Shown here: positions 11,178 to 17,679 of the stretch, one piece after another
How the letters are laid out: each line of letters opens with the position of its first letter
Numbering within the stretch: position 1 is the first letter of the stretch
Assembly (NCBI RefSeq): GCF_937915125.1
Contig: NZ_CALDMP010000008.1
Span: 1 to 17,684, forward strand
DNA length: 17,684 nucleotides
Direction: 5' to 3'
Origin: an uncultured Ruminococcus sp.
GTDB taxonomy: Bacteria > Bacillota > Clostridia > Oscillospirales > Ruminococcaceae
Position numbers and translations under genes: made by a program
The notes under the pieces: generated by a model
What the model saw: the letters and a program-made list of their open reading frames with translations, nothing else
Databases searched by the model: none
Told to the model about the DNA's origin: nothing

Positions 11178-11532
11178 TGCAAAAAAAACCGCTTGCAATT
11201 ACTGTGACAAGCTACATGACAGCAAGAAAGAGGCGATGCGGTGCAACGAGCTCCACGAGATGGAGAAATCCGGTGAAATCCGTGATTTGATGGTGCAGCC
11301 TAATTTTACACTGCTGCCGTCGCATACATATCGTACAAGCCGTGGTAAGCGAATGGAGCGTGAGATTAAGTATATTGCGGATTTTAAGTACTGGCAGGGC
11401 GGCGTGATTGTTGTGGAGGACGTCAAGAGCAAAGCAACAAAGAAGCTGCCGGAGTACATTATCAAGCGAAAACTGTTTCAGTGGATTTTTTGCAAGGACG
11501 GCGACGTGGAATTCTTTGAGAACGTGAGGTGA
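11158..11532 (+). CDS. DUF1064 protein, PD-(D/E)xK-like nuclease (possible Holliday junction resolvase)
   Basis: 124 residues of the DUF1064 family. The amino part (KFNAKKTACNYCDKLHDSKK, EAMRCNELHEMEKSGEIRDL) and the core (YIADFKYWQGGVIVVEDVKS, then KLPEYIIKRKLFQW) are typical. D75 in ADFKY and E87-D-V-K90 fit the PD-(D/E)xK nuclease core. Members are found in phage replication regions and are predicted to process branched DNA, possibly resolving junctions before packaging. It is complete and of normal length. The start overlaps the previous gene. Confidence 0.86.
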   Translation: MKKSKFNAKKTACNYCDKLHDSKKEAMRCNELHEMEKSGEIRDLMVQPNFTLLPSHTYRTSRGKRMEREIKYIADFKYWQGGVIVVEDVKSKATKKLPEYIIKRKLFQWIFCKDGDVEFFENVR

Positions 11533-11536
11533 CAAC

Positions 11537-11881
11537 ATGGAAGAGCATTGCAAAATATGCGGCAGCGCATTTGAATCAATACATGGTCGGAAATACTGCT
11601 CCGAAGATTGCCGGAAAGAGGCAAAGAGAGAGAAAGGAAGGAAATCATACAACAAACACAAGGAAGAACGCTGCGAAAAGGGAAAGATACGCAGGGAAAA
11701 GCGTATCGCTGCAGGGCTTTGTGTATACTGCGGAAAAAATAAGCCGATGGAAAGAAAAAGACGGTGCTTTGCATGTGCGTTAAAGCTTAGTCAAAAGTAC
11801 TACGAAAAAAAGGAGCTGATACAGCGTGAACAGTGCGCAGAACAGAAAGCTATGGAAGATCATGAGCGAGAGAACGTTTAA
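11537..11881 (+). CDS. Two-zinc-ribbon basic protein (114 aa)
   Basis: 114 residues from ATG 11537 (GAGGTG upstream). The first zinc site is C5/C8 and C21/C25 (EEHCKICGSAF, RKYCSEDCRKEAK), the second C62/C65 and C77/C80 (GLCVYCGKNKP, RRCFACALKLS). Between them is a very basic stretch (REKGRKSYNKHKEE, KIRREKR), which suggests nucleic-acid binding. The YCSEDC pattern occurs in many short phage proteins and next to HNH domains, but I see no HNH catalytic histidine pair. The end overlaps the MazG-like gene by 56 bases. Confidence 0.78.
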   Translation: MEEHCKICGSAFESIHGRKYCSEDCRKEAKREKGRKSYNKHKEERCEKGKIRREKRIAAGLCVYCGKNKPMERKRRCFACALKLSQKYYEKKELIQREQCAEQKAMEDHERENV

Positions 11882-12113
11882 CCGCCAGTTGGAACAGGCA
11901 ATTGAAGAGGCGTCTGAATTTATCCTTGCGGCGCAGAAGCTGAAACGGTTTCCGCAGGATAACAAACGGTGGGATAACATGAGAGAAGAAACCGGTGATC
12001 TGCTTATCATGATGGAACAGATGCGTGGGTATCTTGGTGTGGAATTGGTGGACAAGTCCATTGATTTTAAGCTGGATCGGGAGTTGGAACGGTTGGAGAA
12101 GAACGATGCATAA
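11826..12113 (+). CDS. MazG-like nucleotide pyrophosphohydrolase
   Basis: 95 residues from GTG 11826, ten bases after AGGAG; ATG 11862 is an alternative that would drop 12 residues. The metal-binding motifs of the all-alpha NTP pyrophosphatase fold are clear: E27-E28-A-S-E31 in the first helix and E54-E55-T-G-D58 in the second (NMREETGDLLIMMEQMRGYL), followed by FKLDRELERLEK. Such enzymes cleave nucleoside triphosphates to monophosphates. In phages they may clean the nucleotide pool or lower host alarmone signals. Here it lies just after the replication genes. Confidence 0.83.
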   Translation: MNSAQNRKLWKIMSERTFNRQLEQAIEEASEFILAAQKLKRFPQDNKRWDNMREETGDLLIMMEQMRGYLGVELVDKSIDFKLDRELERLEKNDA

Positions 12114-12324
12114 AATAGACGCACCGTGCAAAGGATTCCAGAAACGCGCTGAGGATTGCCACAGCGCGTGTGCGGCGTATATCGTGTATCGCATGTACAT
12201 GGACAGAAGAATCGCTCAGAGGGCACGAGAAGCGGCTGAGAATCCAGAGTACATGCCGAACCCAGCAAGGGTGCAGAGAATCCGTGAGAGGATCCCTGCG
12301 CAGAAGAGAGGAAGGAAGTGGTAA
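12106..12324 (+). CDS. Small basic phage protein (72 aa)
   Basis: 72 residues from ATG 12106, which overlaps the previous stop; TTGGAG lies about ten bases upstream. The amino half has C8, C18, H19 and C22 (APCKGFQKRAEDCHSACAAY), a possible zinc knuckle, and the rest is helical and arginine-rich (YMDRRIAQRAREAAENPEYM, RVQRIRERIPAQKRGRKW). Function unknown; nucleic-acid binding is plausible from its charge. Confidence 0.72.
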   Translation: MHKIDAPCKGFQKRAEDCHSACAAYIVYRMYMDRRIAQRAREAAENPEYMPNPARVQRIRERIPAQKRGRKW

Positions 12325-12330
12325 AGTACA

Positions 12331-12594
12331 ATGGAACATAATGCAAAAACAATGACGCTTGAATTGCTAAGATATCCAGACGAATTTTTTGAATCAACCA
12401 GAAATCCGGAGCCTTACACTTTAGGAGGCGTGGAGAAAATCACATGCAACACTGAATATGGTGTCGGGCATTTTGCAATCACGATTTTTGACACTCGTGT
12501 ATTTGTAACAGAGCTTTTCCAGTATGTAAAAAATGCAGAAACTGGAGAGTATTATGTGAAAGACGGTGTGTGGGTGGCAGTACCGGAGGTGTAG
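12331..12594 (+). CDS. Uncharacterised phage protein (87 aa)
   Basis: 87 residues from ATG 12331, seven bases after the previous stop, with a weak ribosome site (GGAAGTGG). The sequence looks beta-rich (KITCNTEYGVGHFAITIFDT, RVFVTELFQYVK, GEYYVKDGVWVAVPEV) and lacks recognisable motifs. Codon use is more AT-rich than in the replication genes. The next start is reached through GGAGGTG inside its last codons. Confidence 0.7.
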   Translation: MEHNAKTMTLELLRYPDEFFESTRNPEPYTLGGVEKITCNTEYGVGHFAITIFDTRVFVTELFQYVKNAETGEYYVKDGVWVAVPEV

Positions 12595-12599
12595 AAACG

Positions 12600-12800
12600 A
12601 TGGAACAAAAAATTGAATTGAATCCGTGTCCGTTTTGCGGAGGGAAAGCTGTAATCAGAATGGTCGGAGATCATAAGCAGTATTTTGTTTGTTTCTGCTC
12701 AAACTGTGGTAAAACTCCGGTGCATTTTGACGAAGCAAGGCTGACAAAACGAGGAGCGATTAAGGCCTGGAACCGGAGGTGCGAAAATGAGACTGATTGA
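12600..12800 (+). CDS. Lar-like restriction alleviation family zinc ribbon (66 aa)
   Basis: 66 residues with LNPCPFCGGKAVIRM (C10, C13) and VCFCSNCGKTP (C31, C33, C36), closing with RLTKRGAIKAWNRR. That is the pattern of the Lar family, named after the Rac prophage protein that eases type I restriction. Most Gram-positive members are untested, so the function is by family only. The presence of an orphan adenine methyltransferase 1.6 kb downstream makes an anti-restriction role plausible. ATG 12600 follows GGAGGTG. Confidence 0.82.
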   Translation: MEQKIELNPCPFCGGKAVIRMVGDHKQYFVCFCSNCGKTPVHFDEARLTKRGAIKAWNRRCENETD

Positions 12801-13137
12801 TGCAGATGAACTGATGAAATACCCGATAAGGATAAATCACTATGACAAAGAGCACGGAAACGAAGATTTTGTTTTAGGCATAGAATCAGTGCTTGAATAT
12901 GCTGAGAATTTGCCAACAATCGAAGCCGAGCCGGTGAATCATGGATGGTGGTTAACATGGGAAGATAAATACCCAGGGAAAATTCCTAAGAAGAAAAACA
13001 ATCTTGGCGTTTTTTGCTCTGAATGTAGATTGCATGCAGATAACAAAAGCGCATTTTGCCCACAATGTGGGGCACGGATGGATTTGCCAAACTGTGGAGC
13101 AAAGATGGATGGAGGTAAAGAAAATGGAGCGAATTAA
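12787..13137 (+). CDS. Phage zinc-ribbon protein (MRLIDAD type, 116 aa)
   Basis: 116 residues starting MRLIDADELMKY, then an AENLPTIEAEPVNHGWW segment, and a zinc ribbon (VFCSECRLHADNKSAFCPQC). This architecture is very common in phages of Clostridia, with no known function. The end is odd: CGARMD is followed by LPNCGAKMDGG, so the last motif seems duplicated. It overlaps both neighbours by 14 bases, and its tail contains the ribosome site of the next gene. Confidence 0.85.
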   Translation: MRLIDADELMKYPIRINHYDKEHGNEDFVLGIESVLEYAENLPTIEAEPVNHGWWLTWEDKYPGKIPKKKNNLGVFCSECRLHADNKSAFCPQCGARMDLPNCGAKMDGGKENGAN

Positions 13138-13438
13138 AGCAATAAATCCTATTATAACTGCCAGAAAAGTTTCAGAAGAACTATATTATGAAATCATCTA
13201 CTATGATGTTTCAGATAATATGTGGCATACAGGATTCGGATCATACAATTTTGATTTTGTTCAAGAATGGCTAAAGGAGTATTTTGACGTTGTTGAATCA
13301 GACGTTCAGCTGGTGAAGCATGGGCTGTGGATTGAACACGACAAAAAAACGTGGTGTACATTGTGCGGTAAGAGCAATAAAGATTGCAAGCCGCCATTTT
13401 GCCCGCACTGCGGCGCACGGATGGATGGAGGTGAATGA
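13124..13438 (+). CDS. Zinc-ribbon phage protein (104 aa)
   Basis: 104 residues from ATG 13124, after GGATGGAGGTAAAG. The amino half is a small alpha/beta domain (KVSEELYYEIIYYDVSDNMW, SYNFDFVQEWLKEYFDVV). The carboxyl half is a zinc ribbon, HGLWIEHDKKTWCTLCGK then PPFCPHCGARMDGGE (C78, C81, C93, C96). The ribbon and the GGATGGAGGTGAATG junction are almost the same as at the end of the previous gene, which suggests module shuffling. Confidence 0.8.
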   Translation: MERIKAINPIITARKVSEELYYEIIYYDVSDNMWHTGFGSYNFDFVQEWLKEYFDVVESDVQLVKHGLWIEHDKKTWCTLCGKSNKDCKPPFCPHCGARMDGGE

Positions 13439-13440
13439 AA

Positions 13441-13617
13441 ATGAGCGATGAAACGTTAGAACTTTTATGGTCAATGCTGACAAATGAACAACTCATGGAA
13501 CTGCGAGAAAAAGGTGCTATGGATGACCGTACTATGCGGTCGTTCAAAACCGAATTGTTTAAGCGGTGCTTAATTGATTTTGGCGAAGCGATGTGTGCAT
13601 TTTTCGGAGGTGAATGA
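13441..13617 (+). CDS. Small acidic phage protein (58 aa)
   Basis: 58 residues (MSDETLELLWSMLTNEQLME, LREKGAMDDRTMRSFKTELF, KRCLIDFGEAMCAFFGGE). I took ATG 13441, seven bases after GGAGGTG. ATG 13435, overlapping the previous stop, is only one base from that site. It is helical throughout with no motif. The last codons supply the GGAGGTG for the next gene. Confidence 0.72.
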   Translation: MSDETLELLWSMLTNEQLMELREKGAMDDRTMRSFKTELFKRCLIDFGEAMCAFFGGE

Positions 13618-13618
13618 C

Positions 13619-14008
13619 ATGACAATTGAAGAAGCAATTCAGCTGACGATAGGGTGTGCGGAACTGCTGGAATTTGACCCGATGACTGGCGAGCCTACGC
13701 CATCATACAGACTCGAATATGAACAGGCACAGGCAATCCGAATGGTGCTCGCAGAATTGGAAACCGCTAGGGCAGACAAGCAAGAGCACTGGATTCCATT
13801 TGAATTTGATGAAGATGGTCGTCTTACAGGGAAACTTCCAGAAGAGTGCGAAAGAATATTGATTTGCACAAACATCGGTTATGTATATGTGGATGAATTC
13901 CTTTGTGATGGCGATGGTTTTTATCTGGATAGCGGATGGGATCTTGCTGAAGATGTATCTGCTTGGATGCCATTGCCGGAACCGTTTGGAGGTGTAGAAA
14001 ATGGCTGA
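13619..14008 (+). CDS. DUF551-type phage protein (129 aa)
   Basis: 129 residues from ATG 13619, after GGAGGTG. The amino part is a helix pair (IEEAIQLTIGCAELLEF, EYEQAQAIRMVLAELETARA). The carboxyl part is a DUF551 domain: WIPFEFDEDG, LPEECERILICTNIGYVYVD and SAWMPLPEPF, the last being its signature ending. The fusion of a helical front to DUF551 is common in phages of Clostridia. Function unknown. Confidence 0.83.
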   Translation: MTIEEAIQLTIGCAELLEFDPMTGEPTPSYRLEYEQAQAIRMVLAELETARADKQEHWIPFEFDEDGRLTGKLPEECERILICTNIGYVYVDEFLCDGDGFYLDSGWDLAEDVSAWMPLPEPFGGVENG

Positions 14009-14339
14009 ATTTATTACATATGCAGAACCTGGAAGTTTTGAAATCGACTTCAAAACTACGGATTATTCAGAATACCGTGAGATTGAAGAAGCTGCAAGAG
14101 AGATTATAGATCGGCATACGGGTACACATGATTCTGATCACGTTTCTATGGATAAACATCATAATAAAACGTATGCGCAGGATTTTTTTGAGAAATTTCC
14201 GAATGCACCGAAAATCCGTGACGGATTGCCTGAACCAACCGCTTGTTCTGTATACGGTTATTCTAAACTGTTTGAAGAACATTGCGAATCAGGAGTTGAT
14301 TGCGTAAGCTGTTGGAACGAGGTGATGCCGGATGCGTAA
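14001..14339 (+). CDS. Uncharacterised phage protein (112 aa)
   Basis: 112 residues from ATG 14001, overlapping the DUF551 stop, with GGAGGTG upstream. The carboxyl half is a recurrent small phage domain: AQDFFEKFPNAPKIRDGLPE then HCESGVDCVSCWNEVMPDA, where C-x5-C-x2-C-W may bind zinc. The amino half is polar (GSFEIDFKTTDYSEYREIEE). No reaction can be inferred. Confidence 0.75.
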   Translation: MAEFITYAEPGSFEIDFKTTDYSEYREIEEAAREIIDRHTGTHDSDHVSMDKHHNKTYAQDFFEKFPNAPKIRDGLPEPTACSVYGYSKLFEEHCESGVDCVSCWNEVMPDA

Positions 14340-14418
14340 ATACATCGCCATGCTCATCGCTTTGGCTGCGTTTATGCTCTGGATTGGCTGGCGTACTGCG
14401 GAGGTGGTGTGTAGATGA
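14332..14418 (+). CDS. Single-span membrane peptide (28 aa)
   Basis: 28 residues: MRKYIAMLIALAAFMLWIGW then RTAEVVCR. There is a basic start and one hydrophobic span long enough to cross a membrane. ATG 14332 follows GAGGTG (14319-14324) at seven bases, overlaps the previous stop, and its own stop overlaps the methyltransferase ATG. The spacing and ribosome site support real translation. It could be a small membrane effector or just a leader peptide for coupling. Confidence 0.6.
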   Translation: MRKYIAMLIALAAFMLWIGWRTAEVVCR

Positions 14419-15929
14419 GCGAACTTTTAGATTTCAAACAAAAAATTTTTGATACGTTAGGTGTATCTGATACATCGGAAATTTCCGATGCGCTGTTACA
14501 TGCAGTATTGTATAATGATATTGCAATTTTTGATAAAATATCATCTATGCAGTCGGAAGAAAAGGACATGCTACAATCGTTGTGGCAATACTACGAATCA
14601 GACCGCGAAGAAAAAAAGCAATATTATACGCCAAAAAGCTTATGTAAACTTGTTTCTGCAATTGCTGGTGACTACGAAACTGTATATGACTGCTGCGGAG
14701 GTAGCGGCGCATTAACGATTGAATCCGCAAAAAATGAAGTATACGTAGAAGAGCTTGACGAACGTGTCATCCCATTTTTGCTGACGAATTTATGTATGCG
14801 CAATTTATCAGGATACGTTGTTAACGGAAATGTGCTTACAGGATCAAAGAATGTATGCTATAAGCTTTCGAATGGTGTAAAATATAGCACTTGTGAAATA
14901 GTGGATTATGTACCAGAAATAAAATGCGATGTATCTGTAAGCAACCCGCCTTATAATATTAAATGGGATCCTCCACTCCCTCTGTGCGCATGCGACTGTT
15001 TTCCTGTAATTCCTCCAGCCAGTAATGCGAATTATGCATTTGCATTTAGATGTCTGGAAAAATCAGATCGTGCTGTTATGATTATGCCTTGTGGTGCAAT
15101 GTCGTCAAAACAGGAGCAAATAGTCCGGGAATATCTTGTGAATTGTGATTGGCTCGAAACAGTGGCAATGATGCCAGATAATATGTTTGAGTCAACAACA
15201 ATCTCAACGTGTATCATGGTAATCGACAAGCACAAAAAGCATCCAGGGGAATTTTATTTTATGGATTGCAGAAATGTGCATGAAACAGAATGCCGTGAAC
15301 AAAGAGGACAATTTGGTGGTGCAAGCCACACAAACAGAGTTTACAAAAAGCAATTTAACATTTTCACATCAAAAAATGTGTCTGAAATTGTCGATACGAT
15401 AAGCAACAGAAAAGATAAATCTGGATTTTTTGCTGTACGTTCTGCACAGGACATCCAGAAAGAAAATTATAACATATCACCATCAAGATACATCGAATTT
15501 CCGGAACAGGAAATCAGACACAGAGAACTGAACGAAATAGCAGATAATATCAATTATATTTGCAGGATGCGGAATTCGTGCAAACTTGTGATAAATGAAA
15601 CGATTGCAAAGCAATTAGGATTAGACGTTGATTTGTTCAAAAAAGCAAAAAAGCAATCTGAGAATTCGTCAGCTACTCTTGAACAGATTGGAATACACAT
15701 AGAAAAAGATGACTATATCCAATTCACAAAGAATAAAAATGATTTCTGCTTCAAGTGCAACAGCAGAGACGCTATTCCAGGCATTTTCATACAATTTTTT
15801 TCTGTGTGGAAAAATCAAATTGATCTTCTGAACACAATGGAAAATCAATACATGGCTGAATTAAGAGATGCTATGCTTCCTGATTTGATGAGCGGAAAGA
15901 TTGATGTTTCGGAGGTGGTGTGCAAATGA
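14415..15929 (+). CDS. Orphan N6-adenine DNA methyltransferase, HsdM-like
   Basis: 504 residues. It carries the QYYTPKSLCKLV segment (70-81), the S-adenosylmethionine motif VYDCCGGSGAL (90-100) and the catalytic motif SNPPYNIKW (176-184), in the order of HsdM-type N-6 adenine methylases. Relatives methylate adenine in double-stranded DNA, and phages use them to hide from restriction. No restriction subunit is nearby. The last residues (YMAELRDAMLPDLMSGKIDV, about 479-498) match the LPxLMSGxIDV ending of type I specificity subunits, so a degenerate or fused recognition domain may follow the catalytic part. The gene is clearly more AT-rich than its neighbours, which hints at separate origin. 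A strong GGAGGTGG precedes the ATG. Confidence 0.9.
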   Translation: MSELLDFKQKIFDTLGVSDTSEISDALLHAVLYNDIAIFDKISSMQSEEKDMLQSLWQYYESDREEKKQYYTPKSLCKLVSAIAGDYETVYDCCGGSGALTIESAKNEVYVEELDERVIPFLLTNLCMRNLSGYVVNGNVLTGSKNVCYKLSNGVKYSTCEIVDYVPEIKCDVSVSNPPYNIKWDPPLPLCACDCFPVIPPASNANYAFAFRCLEKSDRAVMIMPCGAMSSKQEQIVREYLVNCDWLETVAMMPDNMFESTTISTCIMVIDKHKKHPGEFYFMDCRNVHETECREQRGQFGGASHTNRVYKKQFNIFTSKNVSEIVDTISNRKDKSGFFAVRSAQDIQKENYNISPSRYIEFPEQEIRHRELNEIADNINYICRMRNSCKLVINETIAKQLGLDVDLFKKAKKQSENSSATLEQIGIHIEKDDYIQFTKNKNDFCFKCNSRDAIPGIFIQFFSVWKNQIDLLNTMENQYMAELRDAMLPDLMSGKIDVSEVVCK

Positions 15930-16258
15930 AAGCAAGACGTGATCGCTACACGGTTCCGATATCCGTGAAGTCGTATGAAGAGATGCAGCGTAAAATCGCT
16001 CTGAGCGCTCTCAGAGACGGCGTATTGCAAGGCATAGCAATATGCATGATGGCGCTTGAAATGGCGTTTGGATGGCGCAGAGGGCGTCTGACACGGTTTT
16101 ATTACGCTGTCTGCGATATACTGCACATGCCAAAAATTATGGGAAAAGACCCGACAGCGGATGATGCAATCGCAAGGATGCGTGATTTGTATCACATCGA
16201 CTTGGACAAACTGGAGATTGATGTTGATTTGGAGGACAAGAAATGGACAAAGAAGTAA
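15926..16258 (+). CDS. Uncharacterised phage protein (110 aa)
   Basis: 110 residues from ATG 15926, in an ATGA overlap with the methyltransferase and after GGAGGTGG. The first part is basic (MKARRDRYTVPISVKSYEEM). The middle is helical (LQGIAICMMALEMAFGWRRG, RLTRFYYAVCDILHMP) and the end acidic (LYHIDLDKLEIDVDLEDKK). The FGWRRGRLTRFY piece is a pattern I have seen in phage hypothetical proteins. Function unknown. Confidence 0.76.
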   Translation: MKARRDRYTVPISVKSYEEMQRKIALSALRDGVLQGIAICMMALEMAFGWRRGRLTRFYYAVCDILHMPKIMGKDPTADDAIARMRDLYHIDLDKLEIDVDLEDKKWTKK

Positions 16259-16725
16259 AAACACCAACACTGTGCTGGACGTGCAGAAACGCCGTTCCGA
16301 AAATGGTAAACGGGAAATACATATGCGGTTGCAGCTGGTCTGTGCGCCTTGAGCCAGTAAAAGGATGGACTGCGGAAAATAGTGTAAAAAATCAACGAAG
16401 TGAAAGTTATCGCATGGAAACATGGCATGTGCTGGAATGTCCGGAGTACGAAGCGGACAGACCGGAAGATACGGCTTTCAATCGTGGATGCGATGAAGCG
16501 TATGTGGAGATCGCAAGACTTGTGCTGAAACTGCAGATGGACAGCTACAGATCAGCGTTAAAGCAATATGCGGAAACGGGTGATGAAAAATACCTGTGTC
16601 GTATAAAGTCTATTGAGCGTGATTTGCTGTCACCGTATTATGCTGCGCTCGCGATTGGTAAGGTTGATTTTAAAGAGCTGATCTTGCAGTGCAGGAAAGA
16701 GGCCGGTGTTGCTTTTGGGGTGTGA
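16243..16725 (+). CDS. Phage protein with amino-terminal zinc site (160 aa)
   Basis: 160 residues from ATG 16243 (TTGGAGGACAAGAA upstream, inside the previous gene). The first 75 residues form a common phage domain with TLCWTCRNAVPK, YICGCSWSVRLEPVKGW and WHVLECPEYEAD, the cysteines (C11, C14, C28, C30, C66) probably holding zinc. The carboxyl half is helical (EAYVEIARLVLKLQMDSYRS, KSIERDLLSPYYAALAIG). Function unknown. Confidence 0.78.
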   Translation: MDKEVKTPTLCWTCRNAVPKMVNGKYICGCSWSVRLEPVKGWTAENSVKNQRSESYRMETWHVLECPEYEADRPEDTAFNRGCDEAYVEIARLVLKLQMDSYRSALKQYAETGDEKYLCRIKSIERDLLSPYYAALAIGKVDFKELILQCRKEAGVAFGV

Positions 16726-16729
16726 TGGA

Positions 16730-17140
16730 ATGACAAAAGACGAACTTATCCAGTGCAGAAATGCACGGATCCGCATCAACAAGCTTTCCTATGATATTGC
16801 AAAAATTCGTGCGAGTGCTGGTGTTATTGGATCCGTATGCTATGATAGTGAGCCCCGCAGCCGCGGCGAACCTGTTCCGGAAGCGCAACGGCATGCGGAA
16901 AAGCTGGATGATCTGGAGATCCAGCTGAAAGAGGCACTGACTTTATGGACAGAGAAAAAATCTGTGATTCGAAAAGAAATCACACGAAAACTGCCTGAAA
17001 AACTTGGATTGATGATCTGGCGCAGATATGTGAAAGCGGAATCATGGAATCAGATCAACAAGGCGCTCTGTATCCGAAACAAGGATCAGTCGATGTACTT
17101 ACACAGAAAGGCTTTGAAAAAATTGATGAAAAGTACTTGA
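16730..17140 (+). CDS. Sigma-region-4-like late gene regulator
   Basis: 136 residues. A long helical front (ELIQCRNARIRINKLSYDIA, AEKLDDLEIQLKEALTLWTE) is followed by a region-4-type helix-turn-helix at about residues 88-134: LPEKLGLMIWRRYVKAESWN, QINKALCIRNKDQSMYLHRK, ALKKL. Such proteins (DUF1492/ArpU/RinA-like) sit at the end of early regions in Gram-positive phages and switch on packaging and structural genes. I chose ATG 16730 because of the GGGGTG site. The promoter and terminator that follow are its likely target. Confidence 0.83.
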   Translation: MTKDELIQCRNARIRINKLSYDIAKIRASAGVIGSVCYDSEPRSRGEPVPEAQRHAEKLDDLEIQLKEALTLWTEKKSVIRKEITRKLPEKLGLMIWRRYVKAESWNQINKALCIRNKDQSMYLHRKALKKLMKST

Positions 17141-17165
17141 CATTACACCTTGACTGTGGTAAAAT
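17137..17165 (+). promoter_or_regulatory. Late promoter candidate
   Basis: TTGACA (17137-17142), 17 bases, TAAAAT (17160-17165). The -35 box overlaps the stop codon of the sigma-like gene. A second TTGACT at 17150-17155 lies within the spacer. The start would be near 17172, only about 13 bases before the terminator hairpin. Confidence 0.8.
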
Positions 17166-17184
17166 AGTATTATGAAATAGTATG

Positions 17185-17216
17185 AGCGGATCAGTGAAAG
17201 CTGACCCGCTTTTTTT
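17185..17216 (+). terminator. Terminator directly after the late promoter
   Basis: AGCGG and TCAG (17185-17194) pair with CTGA and CCGCT (17201-17210), with one A/C mismatch and a six-base loop, followed by seven T residues (17210-17216). Transcripts from 17137-17165 would stop after about 45 bases unless something lets polymerase through. Confidence 0.88.
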
Positions 17217-17241
17217 ATACCTGAAAAACGGAGGGAGGACG

Positions 17242-17679
17242 TTGGCAAATGAAGAAAACCTGATACCGATGAACAAACGAAGCCAGAACGAAGCGAGAGA
17301 ACTTGGCAAAAAAGGTGGGATCGCTTCAGGAGCGTCCAGACGGGCGTACAGTAGCCTGAAACAGGCGGCAAAGGCTTTTTTCAAGGAAAACGAAAACGCC
17401 GCTATGAGTGTGGTACAATCGCTGTACGACGAGGCACTCGCCGGGAATGTGAAGGCGGCGGAAAAGCTGCAAGACCTGATCGGAGAAACTGTACAGCGGG
17501 AAGAACTCGCTCTGAAAAAGAAGGCCATTGCAAAGCAGAGCGTACAAAACAATGGAAAGGCGGAAGCGCTTATTGCAGGATTGCAGGAGGCGGAAGAACT
17601 GGATGATCTACACGAAGAAACAACTTTCTCTGATGCGGATATGGCAGAAGAAGAAACTGAAACGAATCAACCTTCTTGA
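17242..17679 (+). CDS. Terminase small subunit-like protein
   Basis: 145 residues from TTG 17242, with GGAGGGAGG just upstream. The ATG at 17182 in the same frame would begin before the terminator hairpin and lacks a ribosome site. The front has NEARELGKKGGIASGASRRA, a motif common in phage proteins just before the terminase large gene, then helices (SLKQAAKAFFKENENAAMSV, KAAEKLQDLIGETVQREELA) and a very acidic tail. Small terminases recognise phage DNA for packaging. The assignment rests on position and motif, and I cannot see a clear DNA-binding helix pair. Confidence 0.65.
   Translation: MANEENLIPMNKRSQNEARELGKKGGIASGASRRAYSSLKQAAKAFFKENENAAMSVVQSLYDEALAGNVKAAEKLQDLIGETVQREELALKKKAIAKQSVQNNGKAEALIAGLQEAEELDDLHEETTFSDADMAEEETETNQPS

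Noticed and set aside
15845..16423. Minus-strand open frame of 192 codons
   Set aside because: It is opposite three overlapping plus-strand genes with good ribosome sites, and no motif or start signal supports it.
17182..17241. Upstream ATG extension of the terminase small subunit
   Set aside because: It would translate through the terminator hairpin and has no ribosome site; TTG 17242 follows GGAGGGAGG.
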